Shown here: piece by piece, positions 40,513 to 49,289 of the stretch
Layout of the letters: the number at the start of each line of letters is the position of its first letter
How positions within the stretch are numbered: the first letter of the stretch is position 1
Source: Sphingobacterium mizutaii
GTDB lineage: Bacteria > Bacteroidota > Bacteroidia > Sphingobacteriales > Sphingobacteriaceae
NCBI RefSeq assembly: GCF_900187125.1
Contig: NZ_LT906468.1
Location: 248,001-312,000, forward strand
Reading direction: 5' to 3'
DNA: 64,000 bases
Notes under the pieces: generated by a model
The model's input: only the letters and a program-made list of their open reading frames with translations
What the model was told of the DNA's origin: nothing
Database searches by the model: none
Translations under genes and position numbers: made by a program

Positions 40513-41161
40513 ACCTTTCTATATGTTCATGAATTCTAGCGATTAGTTGATAATCATCATTGAAATCCGTCATAATTGTTTCATTCGTAAAAACTCCTAT
40601 TGACTGTGCATGATCATGCTGAATTGCCCTAACAATCCATTCATATTGTTTATCACTTACGCCAGATTTTCTGTTAATTTTATTACCTATCTGCATAAGC
40701 ATGCTCCTTATCTTTAAGTTGATAGTGCCTGATATAATATTTCTTTGCTTTAAATAACTTGCTATAGATTTCCAACAATCGCCAGAAATTTGTTTTACTA
40801 ATTCTTCAATACCAGTATAATCACTATGTTCATCAACAATTTCTTTCAGAAAAGTTAATGGCTGAGAAGATTTTAAAATTTCTTCAGAACGACTATACAT
40901 TATTCTTCTCACTTTTTCAGGAGCTCTCACCACAATAAAAAGAAGTCCGATATCAAATCCTGTTTTATCTATAATATCAAATTCATCTTCCTCTAATTCA
41001 CCTAATTCATTGAACACAGCAACCTCGCTAACATTTAATCCAAGATCTTGAGCCATAAATTCAATTACTACATGGTTGATAGATGATTGCCAGAGTAGAA
41101 ACGTATCATATCGATCTTGAAGAGGAATAGTTGAATTTAATAGTTTTAGTTTATCCTTCAT
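40499..41161 (-). CDS. Unknown protein of the defence operon
   Basis: A 220-residue soluble protein with no recognised domain. The N-terminus is helical (IPLQDRYDTFLLWQSSINHV), then an acidic strand region (VAVFNELGELEEDEFDIIDK, GFDIGLLFIVVRAPEKVRRI), and a C-terminal helical half rich in Arg/Lys with HDHAQSIGVFTNETIMTDFN. It overlaps both the MORC-like gene (11 bases) and the RES gene (14 bases), so the three should be made in fixed ratio. An adaptor between the ATPase and the RES effector, or an antitoxin-like control protein, would fit, but the sequence does not decide. Confidence 0.6.
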   Translation of the reverse strand: MKDKLKLLNSTIPLQDRYDTFLLWQSSINHVVIEFMAQDLGLNVSEVAVFNELGELEEDEFDIIDKTGFDIGLLFIVVRAPEKVRRIMYSRSEEILKSSQPLTFLKEIVDEHSDYTGIEELVKQISGDCWKSIASYLKQRNIISGTINLKIRSMLMQIGNKINRKSGVSDKQYEWIVRAIQHDHAQSIGVFTNETIMTDFNDDYQLIARIHEHIERYETD

Positions 41162-42674
41162 TGCTTCCTCCTTTTCCAGATGTTAACCAAACTAACTGCT
41201 CATCTCGAAAAGCAACTGCATCTTTCAATTCATAACCAAACTCTTCACATAATAGCAATAAAATACAATCTGATATAGCCCAACTTATTAAAAGAGAAAT
41301 AGTTTTATCATCACTATCGCCACTAATGAGGTTTCTATGTATTGGAGATTCTTCATTAATAATAATTGCTAATTCTCTGGACTCTTTTCTAAAATGATAA
41401 ATCCAAGGTTTATTTTTTTCATTTTCACCTAATTTATCTATGATCGGATCCACAATTATAAACCAATCTCCTGTAGTGAGAATAATTGAGTTTTCCGGAG
41501 CCCCAATTTTTTCTGTTCCTGTTGTCGTTGATCTTACATTAGAAAGTGCTTTCTTAATGGCTCTTTTATTTTTTTGAACTTTTTTAATTGTTTCCTTAAC
41601 CTTTTCATGATCACTTGCTTTAAATTCTTCAGAAGCTTGCATAATTGTGGCAATCGAAGATTCTAAAATTTCAGATGATTTCTTCCAGCTTTCTTTTGAA
41701 TAATCAAAACCAACTTTATGAAATGAAGGCATACACATATCCAAATGAATTTCTCCATAAGTTCTACCAAATTTTGGATGTGGATTTTTAGGCATTAAAC
41801 CACCCAATCTGCTAGGTAATTGATGGAATCTTTCTATTACTTGATTATTTTTAAAAAGATGTAAACCCCATTTCCCCAAACCAGACGAACTCGTTTTCAT
41901 TAATCCAAGCCAACCTTTTACTTGCACAGGATCTCCAGTTACTTCATCATTTACGATTAGATTGAGTTCGTCCAGATTGATAATTGTTTCAGGATAAACA
42001 GGTACTTCAATCTTTCCGCAATTATATTCAATATCATTTTCCTTATCTATTACTTGTATATTAACATTTTCAATTGATATTTCTGGACTAAAGATTTCTT
42101 GAAGAGCATCTCTTACAGCTATGGCTGTTAAAGGACGATGGCTTAAGTCTTCAATTAGAATTGAAGTTCCCGACCTCCAATCATTCAAAGGACTATTTAA
42201 TAAATTTTCAGTCGATTCGCCTGTAATATTATTTCTATATTCATTGCTTATGCCATCAGAATCTAATTCCCTAGTATTTAGCAAAAGTGTGTGCTCAATA
42301 TTTCTCTCACTTAATGATCGGCTATGAATCGCAATTTTCCATCCTAAGCTCAAACAAGCTACTTTCATTCCCATTCCAAACATTCCTTTCCTTACACGAA
42401 GAGATGGACGTAAACTATCATTAGCGACTGAAACCTGAATAGCATTCTGCAGCTCTTCAGCAGTCATTCCAACTCCATTATCCTTTACTTCTATCGAATT
42501 TTTAGAAATTATGACCTGAATTAGGGGCTTTGTATTTTCATTTTCAGTACGCCAATCAAGTGAGTTTGCAACTAACTCAGCAATAGCTTGTGTTGGTTCC
42601 ATACCCATTGCACCTAGTCCTTTTGGTGTCCAAAAACGATTGCCTACATTCAGGTTGATTTGAAACTTATTCAT
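41151..42674 (-). CDS. MORC-like GHKL ATPase
   Basis: A 507-residue GHKL-fold ATPase. The Bergerat fold motifs are at the N-terminus: N box AIAELVANSLDW (residues 30-41, Glu33 and Asn37), G1 box DNGVGM (65-70), G2 box KGMFGMGMK (96-104) and a downstream G3-type GTSILIEDLS region. An S5-like middle domain follows (IVNDEVTGDPVQVKGWLGLM), then a basic helical segment with KVQKNKRAIKKALSNVRS and a C-terminal alpha/beta tail. Bacterial MORC-type GHKL proteins were described by Iyer, Abhiman and Aravind as parts of restriction-like systems, probably clamping or looping DNA. It lies 47 bases after the HNH gene, in the same operon. Confidence 0.8.
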   Translation of the reverse strand: MNKFQINLNVGNRFWTPKGLGAMGMEPTQAIAELVANSLDWRTENENTKPLIQVIISKNSIEVKDNGVGMTAEELQNAIQVSVANDSLRPSLRVRKGMFGMGMKVACLSLGWKIAIHSRSLSERNIEHTLLLNTRELDSDGISNEYRNNITGESTENLLNSPLNDWRSGTSILIEDLSHRPLTAIAVRDALQEIFSPEISIENVNIQVIDKENDIEYNCGKIEVPVYPETIINLDELNLIVNDEVTGDPVQVKGWLGLMKTSSSGLGKWGLHLFKNNQVIERFHQLPSRLGGLMPKNPHPKFGRTYGEIHLDMCMPSFHKVGFDYSKESWKKSSEILESSIATIMQASEEFKASDHEKVKETIKKVQKNKRAIKKALSNVRSTTTGTEKIGAPENSIILTTGDWFIIVDPIIDKLGENEKNKPWIYHFRKESRELAIIINEESPIHRNLISGDSDDKTISLLISWAISDCILLLLCEEFGYELKDAVAFRDEQLVWLTSGKGGSNEG

Positions 42675-42721
42675 AAATAATAAAATTCATATATTAATCA
42701 GATACCCAATCGTATCAAAAT

Positions 42722-43603
42722 TTAATTTATATCCTTAATAATATCGTTCATCCAATTATTAGCAATTGCAAATCGCCTAAATGCTAAAAAGTCTTCATTT
42801 TCGTTTATTGAATCACGAATGAAATTTCTTGTATTAGTAGTTATCGCAACTTGTTGATCGTGTTCGTTAGCATTTATAATAAACGCATCTCGAATATGCT
42901 GCCGAAATCGGTCTAAAAGACTTCTTCTGCTATCGTTAAGGCTTTTTCTGTCTATTTTACAAGTTTCAATAGTATATGAGAAACGAGGATTGTCTGATTT
43001 TATACTTCCATCTTTTTCAAAATAGATTAAACCATTAGGATCAGTTACTTCAGGATTAACCATTTTAGGGATCTCAATTGCGTCATATGTAGTTGAACTA
43101 GAATTAATATTTCGGATGTTTAATTCTGTGTTCTCAAAGTTTACTAAAACACCATCTATTTCAAAGTTTGTACTTTTATGTGTGTTGCATGTTGGGCATG
43201 ACATGAGTAAATTATCCCAAGAAAACGCTAGCCAATAATATGTATCTTTTGGTCTAAAATGCTCCACATGTGTTAATTCTTCCTTCTGCTCGCAGAAGGC
43301 ACATTTTCCTTTATATATAATGTTCAAAGCATCTCTGATGTCATCTAATTTATATCTAGAATTGTAATTTTTTGTAGGAATTTTGGAAGTAGAATTATCA
43401 TCATTGGTTATATATATAACCTTAGCTGGGTCTTGACTAGGATAAAAACCAGCCTCAATGACTTGCATTCTCCGTTCATGAGTTTTATTAGAGTGTTGCG
43501 GAATTGAAACTACGTTTCTCCTTATACGATCTGGAAATAAATCAGCAAAAGCAGGTTTTAACGACTCTGGGATATTATCTAGGCTTTTAGTTATTTTTAT
43601 CAT
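42722..43603 (-). CDS. HNH endonuclease (PtuB/Septu-like)
   Basis: A 293-residue nuclease. The HNH core spans residues ~98-146: GKCAFCEQKEELTHVEHFRP with a CxxC (101/104) and H112/H115, SWDNLLMSCPTCNTHKS with the second CxxC (136/139) and H142/K143. The Cys pairs bind structural zinc and His/Asn form the metal active site. This layout, with a following long alpha-helical part, is that of PtuB proteins that pair with the PtuA ATPase in Septu and retron systems. It overlaps the ATPase gene by 17 bases, the standard arrangement. It should cut DNA when the ATPase gate is released. Confidence 0.85.
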   Translation of the reverse strand: MIKITKSLDNIPESLKPAFADLFPDRIRRNVVSIPQHSNKTHERRMQVIEAGFYPSQDPAKVIYITNDDNSTSKIPTKNYNSRYKLDDIRDALNIIYKGKCAFCEQKEELTHVEHFRPKDTYYWLAFSWDNLLMSCPTCNTHKSTNFEIDGVLVNFENTELNIRNINSSSTTYDAIEIPKMVNPEVTDPNGLIYFEKDGSIKSDNPRFSYTIETCKIDRKSLNDSRRSLLDRFRQHIRDAFIINANEHDQQVAITTNTRNFIRDSINENEDFLAFRRFAIANNWMNDIIKDIN

Positions 43604-45392
43604 CTTTATTTCCTAGTTCTTCATTAATAATTTGCTGAATCATCTCGTCTATATCTGTATCACTCAGAAATATTTTACCTGCTTCCCTTTGTTCTGCTAA
43701 AGTATTTTCTAGCTGTTGATTTATTCTATATAATAAATATGTTTCGCTTGTGTCTGCATAATCTTCTTCTGAATTAAGACGTGAATCCTCTAATCCAAAT
43801 AAAGGAGATGTTATAAGGGTATTAATCATTAATCTATTAAGATCTTTCCTAAAATAAGGATCGCTTACTTTTGTTTTACCATCTTCCGGATTACGATAAA
43901 CCCTATATAAAATCGCATCATCTGAAGCTCCCTGAACTATTGTAGGGCTATGAGAAGTGAAGATGAATTGTACATTTGGAAATATACTACGTAATTTTTT
44001 CACAACGATTCTTTGCCATTTAGGATGTAAATGCAAATCAATTTCATCAACAAGGACAATCCCTTTTAAATCTTTAATGCTTTGACCTTCTTTTGCATTT
44101 TTATTCAATCTGTAGATCAAATCTGATACGAATATTAAAATACTTTTATAACCTTCTGAAAGTTGATCAAATGTTAAGGTCGCATTTTTCTCTTTAAATG
44201 TTACTCCTGCACCATCAATTTTTATTTCAACATGTCTTTCTAATAAATCAAAAAACATTTCTTCTAGCTCAACAACTGAAAAAGAATTTGGTAAATCTTT
44301 CTCTTCAGCTATCATATTATGTTTGTCTAAACTTTTCTCTAGTTCTAGTAATTTTTGATCTTTGAGCCAAGACACTGGATTAATCATTGTTTCATCACTA
44401 TCAAACAAGGACATAAAACCATACTCTTCGGGATTATCTGTACTAACTCTTCCTCTATGTGTACCATATGCAAAGAAATTATTTAAAAATAATCCTCTTT
44501 GGGGATTGTATTCGGAGCCATATTCATCAATAGCTGACAATTGAATTTTTTTGTTATTCCGTAGGATATCTGATGCTTTTCCTGTTTTTTCCTGATCCGT
44601 CTTTTCTGTAATAAAATTTCCATTAAAAGCTAAATATGTAGCCATTAATATTAGTGACTTTCCATCCCCATTTTCACCCAGAAAATAAATTTCTTTTGAT
44701 TTATTAAAATCTAATAAAACATTTTCTACAGATAGAAAATCGATGATATTGACTGATTTGATAAATCCTGATTCTGATACATTCTCTCCTTCAATCCACA
44801 TTTTAAACTGTTGTTCAGAAACACTTAATGCTTTATGGAAATTATTACTTAGACATACATCATAAAAGTCCTGATCAGACAATTTCTCAATATCTACTAA
44901 TCTTGAAATTCTTTCTAATAATACCTGTTTAAATAATTTGCCAACTTCAGAATTTTGAAAAATAGGTGAAAACTCATATGGAACTGTATCTTTTCTTCTA
45001 AAAGAAGGATCGGCTGCACCAGATTCAACTAATGCACTTCTAATGTTTGTATATTGCTTATGTTTATTTTCAACAACAAAAACCCCTTTCATCTCTCCTG
45101 AAGAATACTTTTCCGCAAAATCATTTACAACACCTCCATGTGTAAAGAGGAGAGCAAAAAAAGCAAAAAGCTTTTTTTCGTTCGGATATTTCTGAATCTC
45201 TATCCAATAACTTGGCGTAGGATCTTCAAGTGATTTAATCCCTAAGAATGATCTCAAAATAGGTTCGTCAATTCCAGCCTCCCTTTTCTTGAATTTCTCA
45301 ATAGTATCTCCACTATGAATTACTTCCATAACTTGGACAATATCGTACTTTGTCCATGAAGTCTTAAGTTTAGTAAAATCAATATCAATCAT
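43587..45392 (-). CDS. SMC/ABC-like AAA_21 ATPase (PtuA/Septu-like) with N-terminal extension
   Basis: A 601-residue protein. The ATPase begins near residue 210 (VNIIDFLSVENVLLDFNKSK), with Walker A LGENGDGKS (238-246), a Q-loop region near AYGTHRG (308-314), ABC signature FDQLSEGYKSIL (408-419), Walker B GIVLVDEIDLHLHP (444-457) and the H-switch TSHSP (479-483). This is the ATP-binding module of PtuA-type proteins. The ~205-residue N-terminal extension (SWTKYDIVQVMEVIHSGDT, IRSALVESGAADPSF) is not part of the basic family and may bind a ligand or the methyltransferase. The C-terminal 110 residues are helical and acidic. It sits five bases after the methyltransferase stop and overlaps the HNH gene. 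Confidence 0.85.
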   Translation of the reverse strand: MIDIDFTKLKTSWTKYDIVQVMEVIHSGDTIEKFKKREAGIDEPILRSFLGIKSLEDPTPSYWIEIQKYPNEKKLFAFFALLFTHGGVVNDFAEKYSSGEMKGVFVVENKHKQYTNIRSALVESGAADPSFRRKDTVPYEFSPIFQNSEVGKLFKQVLLERISRLVDIEKLSDQDFYDVCLSNNFHKALSVSEQQFKMWIEGENVSESGFIKSVNIIDFLSVENVLLDFNKSKEIYFLGENGDGKSLILMATYLAFNGNFITEKTDQEKTGKASDILRNNKKIQLSAIDEYGSEYNPQRGLFLNNFFAYGTHRGRVSTDNPEEYGFMSLFDSDETMINPVSWLKDQKLLELEKSLDKHNMIAEEKDLPNSFSVVELEEMFFDLLERHVEIKIDGAGVTFKEKNATLTFDQLSEGYKSILIFVSDLIYRLNKNAKEGQSIKDLKGIVLVDEIDLHLHPKWQRIVVKKLRSIFPNVQFIFTSHSPTIVQGASDDAILYRVYRNPEDGKTKVSDPYFRKDLNRLMINTLITSPLFGLEDSRLNSEEDYADTSETYLLYRINQQLENTLAEQREAGKIFLSDTDIDEMIQQIINEELGNKDDKNN

Positions 45393-45397
45393 TCCTA

Positions 45398-46630
45398 TTA
45401 TCTTAATTTAGCAATTACTAAATATTCTTTAACATCTTTGGATTTATCATCATTACGTCCCATAGTACTGTGTTTATAATCTTGTTCTTTATAACTCACA
45501 TCATAGTTCTTACCAATGTTATCCTTTGCTATTTGTAGTATTTCTTCCAATGATATCATCCCAGTATTACTGTAACTAAGAATTAAATCTGATTTTTTCT
45601 GCTTAATTCCTAGGAACAAAGCTTGAAAAGCTTTCTTCACTTCCGTTCTTCTTCCAAAAGGGGATTGATGTCTATCAGAACGATATCTTCCTTTATGGTC
45701 CACTTTTGGGTAATCGTATTTAACCAATGTTTCTATAGCATGATAAAATCTGGAATAATGAACAAATGCATAAGGTGGATCAGCATAAACTAAAGTGCCT
45801 GTTTCTATTTTATCCAAGCATTTTCTGTAATCTAACGAAGTAACTGTATGATCAAGATTATTACTACCCAGATGTTGTTTAAGTTGATTAAATTTAGATT
45901 CAAAATAAGGTATAATGTCTCTTAATCGATAAATCAATATATCGTTTTTAGAAGACTCACTATTAGCATCGCGGTACTGTGCATAATGTCCAGTACTTTG
46001 GGAGCAATAAGACATACTATACATAAGGCTTGAAAGAATAACATAGTAGACAGGAGTATCTCTATAATCTTCTGCAACCCTTCTCAATGCATCAATCCAC
46101 AAACATTGTTCAAATGACCAATAGGTCCCAGAATAATATTTTGTAAACAAATGATATATTGAATTTTCAAAATTATAATCTAATAATTTCTGTTGTTTCT
46201 TTTCTACCTGGACGAATTGCTTAATCGTCATTTCAGCAGAGTAAGCATATTTCAAACCAGGATATTCCACCTTGAAATCCCTAACATGATTACTTGCTGC
46301 GATTAGGATATCATTTAAAAGTGTATTACTAAATTGTTGCCAATCATAATTAGACAAATATGTTTTAGACAATACAGCTGAATATTCTTGAATATCATTA
46401 GAATGAATTGAAATTAATTTACCCAAAGCTCCAGATAAAACACTCGTACCTGCAAATAAATCGCATACCTTACCCTCTGTATATATTTCATTAATAGCAC
46501 CAATCACAAAATCTAAAATACTTCTCTTGGAACCCATATATTTAGTTATATGGGGTACATTATGGTCATAAGAAGTTAATAAGTCCAATTGATTATCCAA
46601 GTGAATTATTTCTGTTTCTAATCTATTCAT
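45398..46630 (-). CDS. D12-class DNA adenine methyltransferase
   Basis: A 410-residue N6-adenine methyltransferase. Near the N-terminus HITKYMGSKRSILDF (residues 28-41) is the D12 signature, followed by the SAM-binding VCDLFAGTSVLSGALG (55-70) and the catalytic VYADPPYAFVHYSRFYHAIE (281-300). The target recognition region would be residues ~95-230. I chose ATG 46630; a TTG 21 bases earlier directly abuts the regulator's stop. Dam/DpnM-like enzymes methylate a short site on both strands. In this operon it could mark self DNA for the nuclease module or set an epigenetic switch. The extra length over Dam (~270 aa) lies mainly in the middle and the C-terminus. Confidence 0.9.
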   Translation of the reverse strand: MNRLETEIIHLDNQLDLLTSYDHNVPHITKYMGSKRSILDFVIGAINEIYTEGKVCDLFAGTSVLSGALGKLISIHSNDIQEYSAVLSKTYLSNYDWQQFSNTLLNDILIAASNHVRDFKVEYPGLKYAYSAEMTIKQFVQVEKKQQKLLDYNFENSIYHLFTKYYSGTYWSFEQCLWIDALRRVAEDYRDTPVYYVILSSLMYSMSYCSQSTGHYAQYRDANSESSKNDILIYRLRDIIPYFESKFNQLKQHLGSNNLDHTVTSLDYRKCLDKIETGTLVYADPPYAFVHYSRFYHAIETLVKYDYPKVDHKGRYRSDRHQSPFGRRTEVKKAFQALFLGIKQKKSDLILSYSNTGMISLEEILQIAKDNIGKNYDVSYKEQDYKHSTMGRNDDKSKDVKEYLVIAKLR

Positions 46631-46651
46631 TATAATTTTTTTCTTATACAA

Positions 46652-46867
46652 CTATTTGTATTCTTCTAATTGTTTCTCTTTGTTGGAAACAATCAGTTCT
46701 TTTACATCTAAATCAAGTATCACGGCAATTTGATTTAATATATCCAAACTAGGTTGTCTGCGGTTTTGAACATAAGAATTAACCATATTATAACTTTTAC
46801 CAAGCTGATCTGCTAGCCAAACTTGTTTTATTCCTTTTTGTTCCAAAACTTCTTTTATCCTATTCAT
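46652..46867 (-). CDS. XRE-family HTH regulator of the defence operon
   Basis: A 71-residue Cro/C1-type DNA-binding protein: MNRIKEVLEQKGIKQVWLAD, LGKSYNMVNSYVQNRRQPSL, DILNQIAVILDLDVKELIV. The HTH is residues ~14-36. ATG 46867 gives the standard family N-terminus; a longer frame from 46915 would start inside the upstream palindrome. It is first in the operon and its stop abuts the methyltransferase start region. A large inverted repeat (46903-46943) about 36 bases upstream is the likely operator for autoregulation, as in restriction-modification controller proteins. Confidence 0.88.
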   Translation of the reverse strand: MNRIKEVLEQKGIKQVWLADQLGKSYNMVNSYVQNRRQPSLDILNQIAVILDLDVKELIVSNKEKQLEEYK

Positions 46868-46902
46868 GAAGAGAAACTGTTTAAAACCGTAAATATATGA
46901 AG

Positions 46903-46943
46903 TTTCACAAAACATCTCACTTAGTGAGATGTTTTTGTGAAAA
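46903..46943. promoter_or_regulatory. Large palindrome, probable operator of the defence operon
   Basis: TTTCACAAAACATCTCAC (from 46903) and GTGAGATGTTTTTGTGAAA (to 46943) form a near-perfect inverted repeat with a 3-base centre and one mismatch. It lies directly upstream of the XRE regulator gene and overlaps its promoter region. A dimeric HTH protein could bind it. As RNA it would also form a long hairpin. Confidence 0.65.
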
Positions 46944-47167
46944 GAAAATTAGCCTTATTTAAACATAGTTATACGAACTATAATTTTGTCCATAAATTTA
47001 GTTAGCCTATTAGTAATGGTTTTTTAGTGAACATCGATACTGTAAAATCACTAATAATTTTTCAATTCTTTTCTATGGATAGCTGTGATGGTATTTGATT
47101 GAATGGAGTCCCGGTCAAAAATTCAGCAGGCCGACACTATAGTTCGTTTTTTCTCCATCTTTTAAAG

Positions 47168-47432
47168 CTAAGATTTTTTGAACATCCTTAGGCTAAGAAG
47201 TTGATCAATGTCGCACATTTTTTTATCTTCTGAACTAATCTCCCATGATAACGGACTGTTTGAGGAATTGTTACGGTCATTAAATTTACCTTTACATGTC
47301 ATCAGAGCGAAAAAAGTTCCTGCTTCATAATAAAGCTTTTGGCGATCTCCATTTACATTGGCATACAGGCCTTTTTCGTTCAGGATCAAGGTGTCGGGAA
47401 GGAACTTAAAGATATCACTCTTTTTCAGTCAT
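47168..47432 (-). pseudogene. Hypothetical ~87-aa protein with a one-base shift near the start
   Basis: ATG 47432 begins MTEK in a five-A run, then the frame stops at TGA. With one A fewer it would continue: SDIFKFLPDTLILNEKGLYA, NVNGDRQKLYYEAGTFFALM, TCKGKFNDRNNSSNSPLSWE, DQLLSLRMFKKS. The 73-codon part from TTG 47389 is intact. Base composition is GC richer than the operon before it, like the esterase gene after it. Family unknown. The shift may be decay, a slippery tract or a sequencing error. Confidence 0.4.
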
Positions 47433-47761
47433 ATAGATTCGACATATGGCCCGCGTTTAGGCAGAGGCTAGGGAAATGAATTATCCTAATCGTTACATGA
47501 AATAAATGATAGCAACGATATCGCTTAAATACAACGGTTTTTCTTTTCAAAATTTGCAAGGTGGGCTTTATAACTAATATCCTATTAGCGACAAAACTGA
47601 AACATTTTTTTGTTAAAGACTAATCAGTAAAATTTATGATTAATGAAATCAAAAAGCTTTGGTAAATTATGCACCTACGAGATTTCTTAAGGACAGAGTT
47701 TTTCATATAAAAGAACAAATTGGTATTCACTTTATTTGGTTCAGAAAACCTTATCTACCGT
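47433..47761. other. ~330-base spacer without a supported gene
   Basis: AT-rich intergenic stretch downstream of the esterase gene. No coherent ORF or hairpin with a T tract was seen. It marks a change from the AT-rich defence operon to DNA of more typical composition. Confidence 0.4.
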
Positions 47762-49081
47762 CTAATTTCCATTGAGATCTACGGTACGTTCCAAATAAAT
47801 GATCCCGTTAAAGGAGGAAGTGTAATCCATTTTGGCTTCAAAGGTAAGATCCAGCAATCTACCTGAAAACCATGGAAGTCCACTGGGCCGTCCCTGAGCA
47901 TCGGGCAGGGGAATGAACCGATTTCCGCTCTTCTTGTTCTGCAGATATTTTTCGAGGGATTCCTTTCCTGATGCAGGTATCTTTGCAACCTTGGTAAAAT
48001 CCGCATGGAAATAATCCTTACCGAAGAATGCGGGAGAATAATTTCCACTTCCCGAAGTAATTGCCAGGGAATAGACCCTATCCCCGAATTCCCGAAAGAT
48101 GTCAGTTCCAAAGTAGGTGAATCCACGGTAGGTGTCGTTCATATACCAGTTTTCGGCAAATTCCTTACTATAGGAAGCATAGGTGTTCACATCAAGGACG
48201 TTGTGGTTATTGTGGGACCAGACCAGGATCTTCTGTCCCGGAAATATATACCTGGATAGCAGAATAAAGTTCTGGGCCATGATCGCATCCCTGCTTTTTC
48301 CATCGATAAGATAGGAGAAAAGATTCCTGATATTGTTGATCTCGATCATGCATAGATTCCTTTCTTTGGTGTCCAGTCTGCTATAACGCACAGCCTCTTC
48401 GATCCTGTCGACCTCAAGATTGAAGTTCTTGGGGTCTACCGAATCTTTTCTTGACCTGAATTCCTCTTTCAGAAAGTAGGAAAGATCCTTTTTGAAACGC
48501 AAATAACTATCGGTAGTCGTATTGAAATCAATGGAGATTAGGTGACTGTCCAAATACTTAACCAGTCTGTCCTTAGAGTATCGCCCGGCATGGCGAACGT
48601 CGAACCCACCTAAACGTATGGGGTTGGGACCTTTAAGTTGAGATGAGTAATACAGCCACAACTCCTTGCTTACGTCACTTTCTGACCAGCAGGTGTAGAT
48701 ACTTTCCTTGGCAAATCTTTTGATCTCTTGGGGATCCTCGAGGCCTGAAAGACCGTACATTATTGCAAAGAGATCAGCCTCGAAGAGTAGAACATCAAAC
48801 CCTTTATGTTCATGAAGATATTTTACCAATCTGGTCTTCATCTGTATTGCCCCACCATCTCCATGGCTGGGTTCTCCCAACAAGACAATGTCTGCCTCGC
48901 CGATCGATCTTCCGATGGATTCCAGGTCATTGAAATCATTGTCCCCAATTTTGTATTGGCGGATCTCACTGCTTTTATTATAAAGGTCATCGAGATAAAG
49001 TTTTGAAAAGTCCGTTATTGATTGTCCGAAAACAGAATGTAGACCTGCGAAAAAGGACATGATTAGAAAAGGAAGTCTCAT
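47762..49081 (-). CDS. Erythromycin-esterase-family protein, exported
   Basis: A 439-residue protein. ATG 49081 gives a clean signal peptide MRLPFLIMSFFAGLHSVFGQ; ATG 49120 would add 13 residues before it. Family landmarks are ADIVLLGEPSHGDGGAIQMK (His and Glu of the active site near residue 65-75), GFDVLLFEADLFAIMYGLSG, IRLGGFDVRHAGRYS and KILVWSHNNHNV, plus FTYFGTDIF near the C-terminus. EreA/EreB enzymes open macrolide lactones, but most members have other, unknown substrates. The export signal makes a resistance role less likely than surface or periplasmic hydrolysis. It stands alone. Confidence 0.82.
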   Translation of the reverse strand: MRLPFLIMSFFAGLHSVFGQSITDFSKLYLDDLYNKSSEIRQYKIGDNDFNDLESIGRSIGEADIVLLGEPSHGDGGAIQMKTRLVKYLHEHKGFDVLLFEADLFAIMYGLSGLEDPQEIKRFAKESIYTCWSESDVSKELWLYYSSQLKGPNPIRLGGFDVRHAGRYSKDRLVKYLDSHLISIDFNTTTDSYLRFKKDLSYFLKEEFRSRKDSVDPKNFNLEVDRIEEAVRYSRLDTKERNLCMIEINNIRNLFSYLIDGKSRDAIMAQNFILLSRYIFPGQKILVWSHNNHNVLDVNTYASYSKEFAENWYMNDTYRGFTYFGTDIFREFGDRVYSLAITSGSGNYSPAFFGKDYFHADFTKVAKIPASGKESLEKYLQNKKSGNRFIPLPDAQGRPSGLPWFSGRLLDLTFEAKMDYTSSFNGIIYLERTVDLNGN

Positions 49082-49289
49082 TAATTGTCTTTTTGTAATG
49101 TGGTTTGGGCGAAAATACATCGATTATCAATTTTAACCAAAAAGAAACAATAATATTACTTTTTCTAACGTAATTCTGCAGTTTTTTTCTTGTTCTTTCC
49201 GAGAAGAATTACTCCCAGAAATTATACTTTAATAAAGTTTCAGATATATCTTTACCTTTTTTTTGATGATAAAGCAAATTTTTGAAGAT

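Noticed and set aside
39415..46867. Classical type II restriction-modification system
   Set aside because: There is an adenine methyltransferase, but the nuclease partner is an ATPase-gated Septu-like HNH protein and further ATPase and RES genes follow, so it does not fit a simple methylase-endonuclease pair.
46903..46943. Intrinsic terminator of the region right of the defence operon
   Set aside because: No gene on the plus strand ends before it and no clean T tract follows the stem; its position in front of the regulator start fits an operator better.
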